Origin: Rhodospirillum sp. UBA1311
GTDB taxonomy: Bacteria > Pseudomonadota > Alphaproteobacteria > Rhodospirillales > Rhodospirillaceae
Direction of reading: 5' to 3'
NCBI GenBank assembly: GCA_002307145.1
Contig: DBTR01000006.1
Coordinates: 1,820 to 23,516, forward strand
DNA: 21,697 nt
This document shows positions 1 to 5,802 of this stretch, piece by piece (positions within the stretch are counted from its first letter, which is position 1; the number at the start of each line of letters is the position of its first letter). The notes below the pieces were generated by a model, which was not told the DNA's origin, searched no databases, and was given only the letters and a program-made list of their open reading frames with translations. The translations under genes were made by a program, and so were the position numbers.

Positions 1-334
1 GCTGGTAGTAGTCGTAGTAGGAAACGAAGTACTCCACCGCATTCTCGGGGAAGAACGACTTCATCTCCTGGTAAAGCTGCGCCGCGAGGATCTTGTTCGG
101 CGCGATGACCAGCGTCGGGCGCTTCAGCGTCGCGATCGCGTGGGCGACGGTGAAGGTCTTGCCCGAGCCGGTGACGCCAAGGAGAACCTGGTCGGCAAGC
201 CCGGCTTCCAGCCCCTCGGTCATCTTCGCGATCGCGGTCGGCTGGTCGCCTGCGGGCGCGAAGTCGCTCACCAGCTTGAAATCGGCTGGCGGGCCGGCTG
301 GCGGGCGCTGGTACATCGGCAGGATGCTGTTCAT
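1..334 (-). CDS. uvrB: UvrABC excinuclease subunit B, N-terminal part (cut by window edge)
   Basis: The reverse strand encodes 111 residues that I recognise as the start of UvrB, the damage-verifying helicase-like subunit of nucleotide excision repair, which receives DNA from UvrA and recruits UvrC. Residues 19-36 read FKLVSDFAPAGDQPTAIA, typical of UvrB. The Walker A motif GVTGSGKT is at residues 53-60, followed by the APNKxLAAQLYxEMK helix. The last visible residues, YFVSYYDYYQ, begin the beta-hairpin that UvrB inserts between DNA strands. The ATG at 334 is preceded by AAAGGA (340-345 on the plus strand), a good ribosome binding site. The rest of the gene, including the C-terminal domains, lies to the left of base 1. 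It diverges from the aminotransferase gene, so the 165-bp spacer must hold both promoters. Confidence 0.96.
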   Translation of the reverse strand, partial: MNSILPMYQRPPAGPPADFKLVSDFAPAGDQPTAIAKMTEGLEAGLADQVLLGVTGSGKTFTVAHAIATLKRPTLVIAPNKILAAQLYQEMKSFFPENAVEYFVSYYDYYQ

Positions 335-499
335 CGGGGTCCTTTGGGCGACGGGGTGGGGGTGCCGTGCGCGCCACGGTTTCGATAGCTAAAAATGGGT
401 AGGTCTTTCGGCCTAAGAGGCTTGCGCCGCCTGGGGTCCGTCGGTATCGTCCAAGGGTCGTCTCGCCCCTCAATCCACGATCCAAGAAGGTCAGGAACC
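335..499. promoter_or_regulatory. Divergent spacer between uvrB and the aminotransferase gene
   Basis: This 165-bp spacer separates two divergently transcribed genes and so should contain both promoters. I could not assign confident -35/-10 boxes, and I did not find a convincing LexA (SOS) box of the alphaproteobacterial GTTC-N7-GTTC type before uvrB. The only clear signals are the ribosome binding sites at its two ends. An in-frame ATG at 395 upstream of the aminotransferase has no ribosome binding site and is not used in this annotation. Confidence 0.4.
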
Positions 500-1702
500 A
501 TGTCGATCATCGCCGAGCGTTTGTCCGCGATCAAGCCCTCGCCCACGCTTGCCGTCTCCGCCAAGGCCGCCGAAATGAAGGCCGCCGGTGCCGACGTCAT
601 CGGCCTCTCCGCCGGAGAGCCGGACTTCGATACCCCGCAGCACGTCAAGGACGCCGCCAAGGCCGCGCTCGACAAGGGCTACACCAAGTACACCGCGGTC
701 GAAGGCATCCTGCCGTTGCGCCAGGCGATCTGCGCCAAGTTGAAGCGCGACAACAACCTGACCTACACCCCGGACCAGATCCAGGTCGCCTGCGGCGGCA
801 AGCAGAGCATCTACAATGCGATGATGGCCACCGTGGATGCCGGCGACGAAGTCATCATCCCCGCGCCCTACTGGGTCAGCTATCCGGACATCGTGCTGCT
901 CGCGGGCGGCAAGCCGGTGTTTGTTATGGGTAAGGAAGAGACCGGCTTCAAGGTCACCGCCGAAGACGTGGAAAAGGCGATCACGCCGAAGACCAAGTGG
1001 CTGATCCTGAATTCGCCGTCCAACCCCTCGGGCGGAGCCTACACCGCGGACGACCTCAAGGCGATCGGCCAGATGCTGCTGAAGCATCCGCACGTCTGGG
1101 TGATGACCGACGACATGTATGAATTCATCGTCTACGACGGTTTCAAGTTCGCCACCATCGCCGAAGTGGTGCCGGAACTCTACGACCGCACCCTGACCTT
1201 GAACGGCCTCTCCAAGGCCTACGCGATGACCGGCTGGCGCGTCGGCTACGCGGCGGGCCCGGTGGCGGTGATCAAGGCGATGAACAAGATCCAGTCGCAA
1301 AGCTCGACCCACACCACCTCGATCGCGCAGTACGCCGCCGTCGAGGCGCTGAACGGCAGCCATGAGTTCCTGAAGGAGCGCAACGCCGCCTTCAAGGAGC
1401 GCCGCGACACCGTGGTCTCGATGCTCAACCAGACCACCGGCCTTACCTGCCGCACCCCGGAAGGCGCGTTCTACGTCTATCCGTCGTGCGCGGGCTGCAT
1501 CGGCAAGAAGACCGAAGACGGCGTGACGATCACCGACGACAACGTCTTCGTCGCGCAGCTCCTGGAGAAGACCGGCATCGCCGTGGTCCAGGGCGCGGCC
1601 TTCGGCCTCTCGCCCTACTTCCGCATCTCCTACGCGACCTCGATGAAAAACCTCGTCGACGCCTGCACCCGCATCCAGACCTTCTGCAACTCGCTGCGCT
1701 GA
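500..1702 (+). CDS. Class I pyridoxal-phosphate aspartate-type aminotransferase
   Basis: This 400-aa protein belongs to the fold-type I aminotransferases of the Ib aspartate aminotransferase (AspB/AatA) group. It transfers the amino group between aspartate and 2-oxoglutarate in the cytoplasm; some alphaproteobacterial members also act on prephenate. The N-terminal SAGEPDFDTP motif, NSPSNPSGG at about residues 171-179 and SKAYAMTGWRVGY with the PLP-binding lysine at residue 239 are all present, as is the C-terminal FRISYATS segment with the substrate-carboxylate arginine. Length is normal for the family. I chose the ATG at 500, because AAGAAGG and AGGA precede it and the protein then begins exactly where the family does; the ATG at 395 would add 35 non-conserved residues. 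A strong terminator follows, so it appears monocistronic. Substrate specificity between aspartate and prephenate cannot be read from sequence alone. Confidence 0.95.
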   Translation: MSIIAERLSAIKPSPTLAVSAKAAEMKAAGADVIGLSAGEPDFDTPQHVKDAAKAALDKGYTKYTAVEGILPLRQAICAKLKRDNNLTYTPDQIQVACGGKQSIYNAMMATVDAGDEVIIPAPYWVSYPDIVLLAGGKPVFVMGKEETGFKVTAEDVEKAITPKTKWLILNSPSNPSGGAYTADDLKAIGQMLLKHPHVWVMTDDMYEFIVYDGFKFATIAEVVPELYDRTLTLNGLSKAYAMTGWRVGYAAGPVAVIKAMNKIQSQSSTHTTSIAQYAAVEALNGSHEFLKERNAAFKERRDTVVSMLNQTTGLTCRTPEGAFYVYPSCAGCIGKKTEDGVTITDDNVFVAQLLEKTGIAVVQGAAFGLSPYFRISYATSMKNLVDACTRIQTFCNSLR

Positions 1703-1723
1703 CCGCAGCCGGGCCGCAAACCG

Positions 1724-1759
1724 AACCCCCCGGGGCGAAAGCTCCGGGGGTTTTGCTTT
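1724..1759 (+). terminator. Rho-independent terminator of the aminotransferase gene
   Basis: A stem of about 10 bp (one G-U pair) closes on a GAAA tetraloop (1737-1740). It is followed by TTTT at 1751-1754 and more T-rich sequence. It begins 22 bp after the stop codon. Confidence 0.88.
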
Positions 1760-1763
1760 GGAA

Positions 1764-1976
1764 GGTCCGGGCTCCGCCCGGGCCTGCGAGGAGGCTCGCC
1801 TCCTCGACCTCATTTGTTTTTTCGCGCTTTAGCGCAATCAGCCATCACGCCGCGTGATGGTTGTCTCGCGCTTCGCGCAAAAACAAAAGTTATGGGATCC
1901 AAGGGTCTTCGACCCTTGGCGGGCGAGGGCAGCGCCCTCGTGTTTTTCAACCTTCGGCCCGCCCCTTCGGGCGGGG
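1764..1976. repeat. Array of eight consecutive short palindromes (REP/BIME-like)
   Basis: Eight perfect or near-perfect stem-loops follow each other with only short spacers. They lie at 1764-1784 (9 bp, loop TCC), 1787-1806 (9 bp, loop TC), 1824-1835 (GCGCT core), 1842-1860 (CCATCACG arms), 1867-1878 (GCGC arms), 1899-1919 (CCAAGGGTC arms, loop TTC), 1924-1940 (CGAGGGC arms, loop AGC) and 1958-1975 (CCCGCCC arms, loop CTTC). The last is followed by ATTTTT and can act as a terminator. No coding frame spans the block convincingly. The layout resembles the mosaic palindromic repeats found downstream of genes in many alphaproteobacteria, but I cannot name the family without a genome search. Confidence 0.75.
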
Positions 1977-2030
1977 ATTTTTGTTGCATCGGGGTTGCCG
2001 TCCTGTGACGATGGTGATGGCACTCAATGA

Positions 2031-2199
2031 CCCCTGACGGGGGGATGGAAGCGCCTTTCCCGTATCAGGGGACCACTGGCCGAACGGCCGAGGTCGGGGA
2101 CGCACTCGACCCGAAGTGGACCAGCCGATCCGGGGACTCAGCAAAGGTTCCCACTGGCTCCTTCCGGCTTTTCGGCCGCGAACCGCGGGAGGAACCATA
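2031..2199 (+). promoter_or_regulatory. Highly structured 5' leader of the EF-G-like gene
   Basis: By hand folding, this region forms a chain of helices. The first is CCCCTGACGGG (2031-2041) with CCCG/TCAGGGG (2059-2071, 2-nt bulge). A compact three-way junction follows: P1 CCACT 2073-2077 with AGTGG 2115-2119, P2 GGCC 2078-2081 with GGCC 2086-2089, and P3 GGTCG 2092-2096 with CGACC 2107-2111. Next is a two-part helix, AGCC 2123-2126 with GGCT 2156-2159 and GGGGAC 2132-2137 with GTTCCC 2147-2152. The last hairpin, CCGCG 2176-2180 with CGCGG 2184-2188, overlaps the start of the ribosome binding site GGGAGGA (2187-2193). The arrangement looks like a sensor plus translational switch, but no known RNA family is recognised. 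Confidence 0.45.
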
Positions 2200-4233
2200 A
2201 TGCCTGACAACGTGGAAACCACCGGGCGTGCGACACGCGTCGCCGCCATCGTCGGCCCGTATACCAGCGGCAAGACTGCGTTGATGGAGAGTCTGTTGTT
2301 CGTCTCCGGCGGGATCACCCGCAAGGGGTCGGCGGCGGACCGCTCGCGCCTGGGCGACACTCCGATCGAGGCGAAGAGCCGCGAGATGAGCGTGGAGGCG
2401 GTGGCGGCGACGACCACATTCCTCGGTGATACCTGGACCCTGCTCGATTGCCCCGGCTGGGTGGAATTCCTCCAGGACGCGCGGCACGCCCTGATGATGG
2501 CGGATATCGCGGTGGTGGTCTGCGACCCCGACCCGGCGCGCGCGGTGATGGTTTCGCCGTATTTGAAGTTCCTCGACGACCACGACATTCCCCACCTGAT
2601 CTTCATCAACCGGATGGAGCATGCGAAGGCCGGGCACGCGGAAATCCTCGAAGCGTTGCAGGCGGTTTCCGAGCGGCCGCTGGTGATGCAGCAGATCCCG
2701 ATCGTCGAGGGAGAGGCGGTCACCGGCTACGTCGATTTGATCCACGAGCGGGCCTACCACTACGAGGAGGGCAAGGCCTCGTCGCTGATCAAGATGCCCG
2801 CCGCGGTCGCCGACCTCGAACAGGGCGCGCGCCAGGGGCTGCTGGAGAGCCTCGCCGACTTCGACGATGCCTTGATGGAAAAGCTGCTGGACGACGCGGT
2901 TCCGGCCAAGGGTGAGGTGTTCAACTCGCTCAGCCGCGACATCGCCGCCAATCTGGTGGTGCCGGTGCTGTTCGGCGAGGCCGAGCGCGACCACGGCGTC
3001 AACCGCCTGTGGAAGGCGTTGCGCCACGACGCGCCGACGCCGCAGGCGACCTGGGAGCGGCGGCAGGCGGTGACGCCGAAGGGCATCGCCCAGGTGTTCA
3101 AGACCCAGCACGCCCAGCACACCGGCAGGTTGTCGTGGGTGCGGGTGTGGGAGAAGGGCCTGACCGACGGCATGACCCTGGGCGGCCAGAAGATCGGCGG
3201 CCTTTATGCGCTCCAGGGCGCCGAGGTGAACAAGATCCCGCGTGCGGAGATCGGTGCGATCGCGGCGGTGTCGAAACTCGAAACCGTGCGGCCGGGCGAT
3301 GTTCTGACCGAGGCCGAGGCGCTTGCGCCCGAACTGTGGCCGCGCCCGCCGCAGGCCCTGTTCGCATTGAAGCTCTCGACGGTGAAGTCGGGCGACGACG
3401 TCAAGCTCTCGACCGCGCTTGCGAGGCTCACCACCGACGACATTTCGCTCACCTTCGGCCCCAATTCCGATACCGGCGAACTGCTGCTTTGGGGGATGGG
3501 CGAGATTCATCTGATGACGGCGGTGGACCGGCTGCGCAGCCTGCACAACGTCGAGGTCAAGGCGGAGCGGCCGACCGTGCCGTTCAAGGAGACGATCCGC
3601 AAGGGCTGCTCGGAGCGCGGCCGCCACAAGCGCCAGACCGGCGGCCACGGCCAGTTCGGCGACGTGGTGCTGGAAATCCGGCCGCAGGGGCGCGGCGAGG
3701 GATTTGCCTTCATCGAGAAGATCGTCGGCGGCGTGGTGCCGCGCAACTACTTCGGCGCGGTGGAAACCGGGGTGCGCGAAAGCCTCGCGCGCGGGCCCTT
3801 GGGCTTCCCCGTGGTCGACCTCGCGGTAACGCTGGTGGACGGCTCGTATCACGCTGTCGACAGCTCGGAAATGGCGTTCAAGACCGCCGCCGGGATCGGC
3901 ATGCGTGCAGCATTGCCGAAGTGCGATCCGATCCTTTTGGAGCCGATCTGGGCGGTTTCGGTGGCGGTGCCGTCGGAGTGGACGTCGAAGGCGCAGCGGG
4001 CGCTGTCGCAGCGCCGGGCGCAGATTTTGGGCTACGACAAGCGCCCCGGCTGGACCGGCTGGGACGTGGTCAAGGCGCAGGTGCCGCAGATGGAGGTCCA
4101 CGACCTGATCCTTGAACTGCGCTCGTTGACCATGGGGGTGGGCACCTTCGAATGGGTGTTCGACCACCTGGCCGAACTCACCGGCCGCGCGGCGGACAAA
4201 GCCGTGGCGGACAATAAGGCGCTGACCGAATAA
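2200..4233 (+). CDS. EF-G-like translational GTPase paralogue
   Basis: This 677-aa protein has the full EF-G domain order: GTPase domain, beta-barrel domain II, then domains III to V. The P-loop is GPYTSGKT (residues 19-26), the switch I segment is REMSVEA in place of RGITI, and the G3 motif is DCPG (83-86). Domain IV carries the HKRQTGGHGQFGDV and GGVVPRNYF signatures. The switch I form matches the bacterial EF-G-like subfamily rather than canonical FusA, and the gene is not next to rpsL, rpsG or tuf, so it is a paralogue. The G4 motif reads NRME (137-140) instead of NKxD, which may alter nucleotide specificity. Known EF-G paralogues act in ribosome recycling, late elongation or have no assigned role; its exact task is unknown. 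The ATG at 2200 follows GGGAGGA at good spacing; an earlier in-frame start at 2116 would run through the structured leader. Confidence 0.9.
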   Translation: MPDNVETTGRATRVAAIVGPYTSGKTALMESLLFVSGGITRKGSAADRSRLGDTPIEAKSREMSVEAVAATTTFLGDTWTLLDCPGWVEFLQDARHALMMADIAVVVCDPDPARAVMVSPYLKFLDDHDIPHLIFINRMEHAKAGHAEILEALQAVSERPLVMQQIPIVEGEAVTGYVDLIHERAYHYEEGKASSLIKMPAAVADLEQGARQGLLESLADFDDALMEKLLDDAVPAKGEVFNSLSRDIAANLVVPVLFGEAERDHGVNRLWKALRHDAPTPQATWERRQAVTPKGIAQVFKTQHAQHTGRLSWVRVWEKGLTDGMTLGGQKIGGLYALQGAEVNKIPRAEIGAIAAVSKLETVRPGDVLTEAEALAPELWPRPPQALFALKLSTVKSGDDVKLSTALARLTTDDISLTFGPNSDTGELLLWGMGEIHLMTAVDRLRSLHNVEVKAERPTVPFKETIRKGCSERGRHKRQTGGHGQFGDVVLEIRPQGRGEGFAFIEKIVGGVVPRNYFGAVETGVRESLARGPLGFPVVDLAVTLVDGSYHAVDSSEMAFKTAAGIGMRAALPKCDPILLEPIWAVSVAVPSEWTSKAQRALSQRRAQILGYDKRPGWTGWDVVKAQVPQMEVHDLILELRSLTMGVGTFEWVFDHLAELTGRAADKAVADNKALTE

Positions 4234-4298
4234 TTTCCCTGGCGGTGGCGAAAAAGCGTTCCCATATTCTTCGTATCCATCGACCAAGAAGCCTTGTC

Positions 4299-4336
4299 AG
4301 ACGGAACCGGCCCCCCTCGGTTCCGTCTTGTTTTTT
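4299..4336 (+). terminator. Rho-independent terminator after the EF-G-like gene
   Basis: A perfect 11-bp stem (AGACGGAACCG with CGGTTCCGTCT, 4299-4309 and 4318-4328) with a C-rich loop is followed by TGTTTTTT. It lies 65 bp after the stop codon and separates the EF-G-like gene from the terC leader. Confidence 0.9.
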
Positions 4337-4450
4337 GGGGGCGTAGGAGTAAAATCCTTGCCTCTCACCCGGTCCGGGCCCCTCTGGTGGCGAAGACGTT
4401 CGCCACGATGTCGGATCGCGTTGTAACCGCGCTGACGTAGCGTGCCCGTT
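4337..4450 (+). promoter_or_regulatory. Structured leader of the terC-like gene, candidate yybP-ykoY (manganese) riboswitch
   Basis: Between the terminator and the terC start lies a region with TAGGAGTA near its 5' end, a 7-bp hairpin TGGCGAA-GACG-TTCGCCA (4388-4405), a hairpin CGCT-GACGT-AGCG near 4431-4443, and a possible closing helix pairing GGGCGT near 4338 with GTGCCC near 4442. yybP-ykoY manganese riboswitches are known to precede TerC/Alx genes in proteobacteria and carry a GGGGAGTA-like element, so position and partial motif fit. The match to the consensus is from memory and imperfect, and the terC start has no obvious ribosome binding site. This is a hypothesis for a covariance-model test. 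Confidence 0.4.
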
Positions 4451-4463
4451 CCCGAATCTCATA

Positions 4464-5450
4464 ATGTTTGATCAGATCTGGCCGTTGGCCGGGACCCCGT
4501 TCATGGGGCATCCGGTTATGGTTTGGTGTCTGTTCCTGATCCTGGTCGCGATGCTGCTCGCATTCGACCTCAAGGTCTTGAACCGCCACGACCATGCGAT
4601 TGGTTTCAAGGAAAGTCTAAGGACCACCGCCCTCTATGTCGCGATCGCGCTTGCGTTCGGCGGGTTCGTCTGGTGGTACATGGGGCATGAGGCGGCGATT
4701 CTCTACGTCACCGCCTACCTCGTCGAGGAGAGCCTCTCCCTCGACAACGTCTTCGTGATGTCGGCGATCTTCGCGGCGTTCGCGATTCCGGCCAAGTACC
4801 AGCACCGCGTGCTCTTCTGGGGAATCGTGGGCGTGGTGGTGATGCGCGGCGTGATGATCGCGGTCGGCGCCGCGATGATCGAGCGCTTCGACTGGATTCT
4901 CTATGTCTTCGGCGCGTTCCTGGTGTTCACCGGGGTGCGGATGGCGATTTCCCATTCCGGACCGCCGGCCCATCCGGAGGATTCCCGGCTGGTGCGCCTC
5001 GTGCGTCGGGTGATTCCGATCTCCAAGGAGTTCCACGGCCACGACTTCATCACCCAGGTGACGACGGCCAAGGGGCTGCGTCGCGTCGCGACGCCGCTGC
5101 TTCCCGCGCTTCTGGTGATCGAGACCGCCGACCTGGTGTTCGCGCTCGACAGCATTCCGGCGGTGTTGTCGATCACCCCCGACACCTTCATCGTCTTCAC
5201 CAGCAACATCTTCGCGATCCTCGGGCTTCGGGCGCTCTATTCGGTGCTCGCGGTGATGGTCGGGCGCTTCCAGTACCTGCACTACGGCCTTTCGGCGGTG
5301 CTGGTGTTCATCGGCTGCAAGATCTTCTGGGAACAGGCGATCGGCCATGTGCCGCCGCTGGTGTCGCTCGGCGTCACGGTGTGCCTGCTCGGCAGCGCGA
5401 TCGGGTTGTCGTTGGTGCGGGCGAAGGTGGAAGCCGTCGGCCAGAAGTGA
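4464..5450 (+). CDS. TerC/Alx-family integral membrane protein
   Basis: The 328-aa protein has about eight or nine hydrophobic segments and the hallmark acidic motifs of the TerC family. These are EESLSLDNVFV (from residue 88) and, in the second half, IETADLVFALDSIPAVL followed by TSNIFAILGLRALY. These intramembrane acidic residues are thought to handle metal ions, and family members have been linked to manganese export (Alx, MeeF/MeeY) or tellurite resistance. Length matches the Alx branch. The start ATG at 4464 gives a typical TerC N-terminus, although no good Shine-Dalgarno sequence precedes it; regulated translation from the upstream leader could explain this. It is flanked by terminators on both sides and is probably transcribed alone. 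The transported ion is inferred from the family, not shown here. Confidence 0.9.
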   Translation: MFDQIWPLAGTPFMGHPVMVWCLFLILVAMLLAFDLKVLNRHDHAIGFKESLRTTALYVAIALAFGGFVWWYMGHEAAILYVTAYLVEESLSLDNVFVMSAIFAAFAIPAKYQHRVLFWGIVGVVVMRGVMIAVGAAMIERFDWILYVFGAFLVFTGVRMAISHSGPPAHPEDSRLVRLVRRVIPISKEFHGHDFITQVTTAKGLRRVATPLLPALLVIETADLVFALDSIPAVLSITPDTFIVFTSNIFAILGLRALYSVLAVMVGRFQYLHYGLSAVLVFIGCKIFWEQAIGHVPPLVSLGVTVCLLGSAIGLSLVRAKVEAVGQK

Positions 5451-5470
5451 GCCGAACTCCGGACAATAAG

Positions 5471-5500
5471 AAAGGAGCCCTTGGGGGGAAGGGCTCCTTT
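5471..5500 (+). terminator. Hairpin terminator after the terC-like gene
   Basis: A perfect 12-bp stem, AAAGGAGCCCTT with AAGGGCTCCTTT, with a GGGGGG loop starts 20 bp after the stop codon. The only T-run is the last three bases of the stem, and it is symmetrical, so it may act in both directions or mainly protect the 3' end. Confidence 0.72.
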
Positions 5501-5799
5501 CGGGGCTGACCGGAAATCTCTTGCGGTCCAAGAGGGGGAGGGAAACCGCTTCGAGAATTGGAACCCTAAGGAGTTCCGCTTTCCGGCTCGTCCGGCAACG
5601 ACCATGTCTGGGGGGAAGCGTCGTTGCCGTATGTGGGGTTGCTGTCCTTTATCTGCCGTAACCGCTAGGATACCCACTTGCGTGGGAGAACCGAGGAATG
5701 AGCTTTCGTTTCACCTTCAATCGACATCCTCACTTTCACATAGGGCCACGCAACGCGGAAGTGGGAATATCCGATTAATTTGATCGGAATTATCGGAGG
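5501..5799. other. Gene-free stretch before the HD-GYP gene
   Basis: About 300 bp without a supported gene; a possible 100-aa frame here has no recognisable features and contains the upstream terminator. The region holds a 10-bp inverted repeat, CGGCAACGAC (5593-5602) with GTCGTTGCCG (5620-5629), and a smaller palindrome CCGAT/ATCGG (5771-5787) just before the ribosome binding site. It is visibly less GC-rich near its right end, consistent with a promoter for the HD-GYP gene. I could not assign definite promoter boxes. Confidence 0.5.
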
Positions 5800-5802
5800 G
5801 TG

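Noticed and set aside
395..499. N-terminal extension of the aminotransferase
   Set aside because: No ribosome binding site and no family conservation; the ATG at 500 matches the family start.
1764..1976. Palindrome array as a CRISPR array
   Set aside because: The units differ in sequence and there is no repeat-spacer regularity.
2065..4287. Long open frame (740 codons) on the minus strand opposite the EF-G-like gene
   Set aside because: It is an antisense shadow of a well-supported gene in GC-rich DNA; the translation is His/Arg-rich and has no recognisable domain. Similar shadows lie opposite the aminotransferase (491-1813), HD-GYP (5665-7875), FliD (15946-17892) and FlgK (10602-12017) genes.
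5481..5783. Possible 100-aa plus-strand gene between terC and the HD-GYP gene
   Set aside because: It starts inside the terC terminator hairpin, has no ribosome binding site, and shows no recognisable features.
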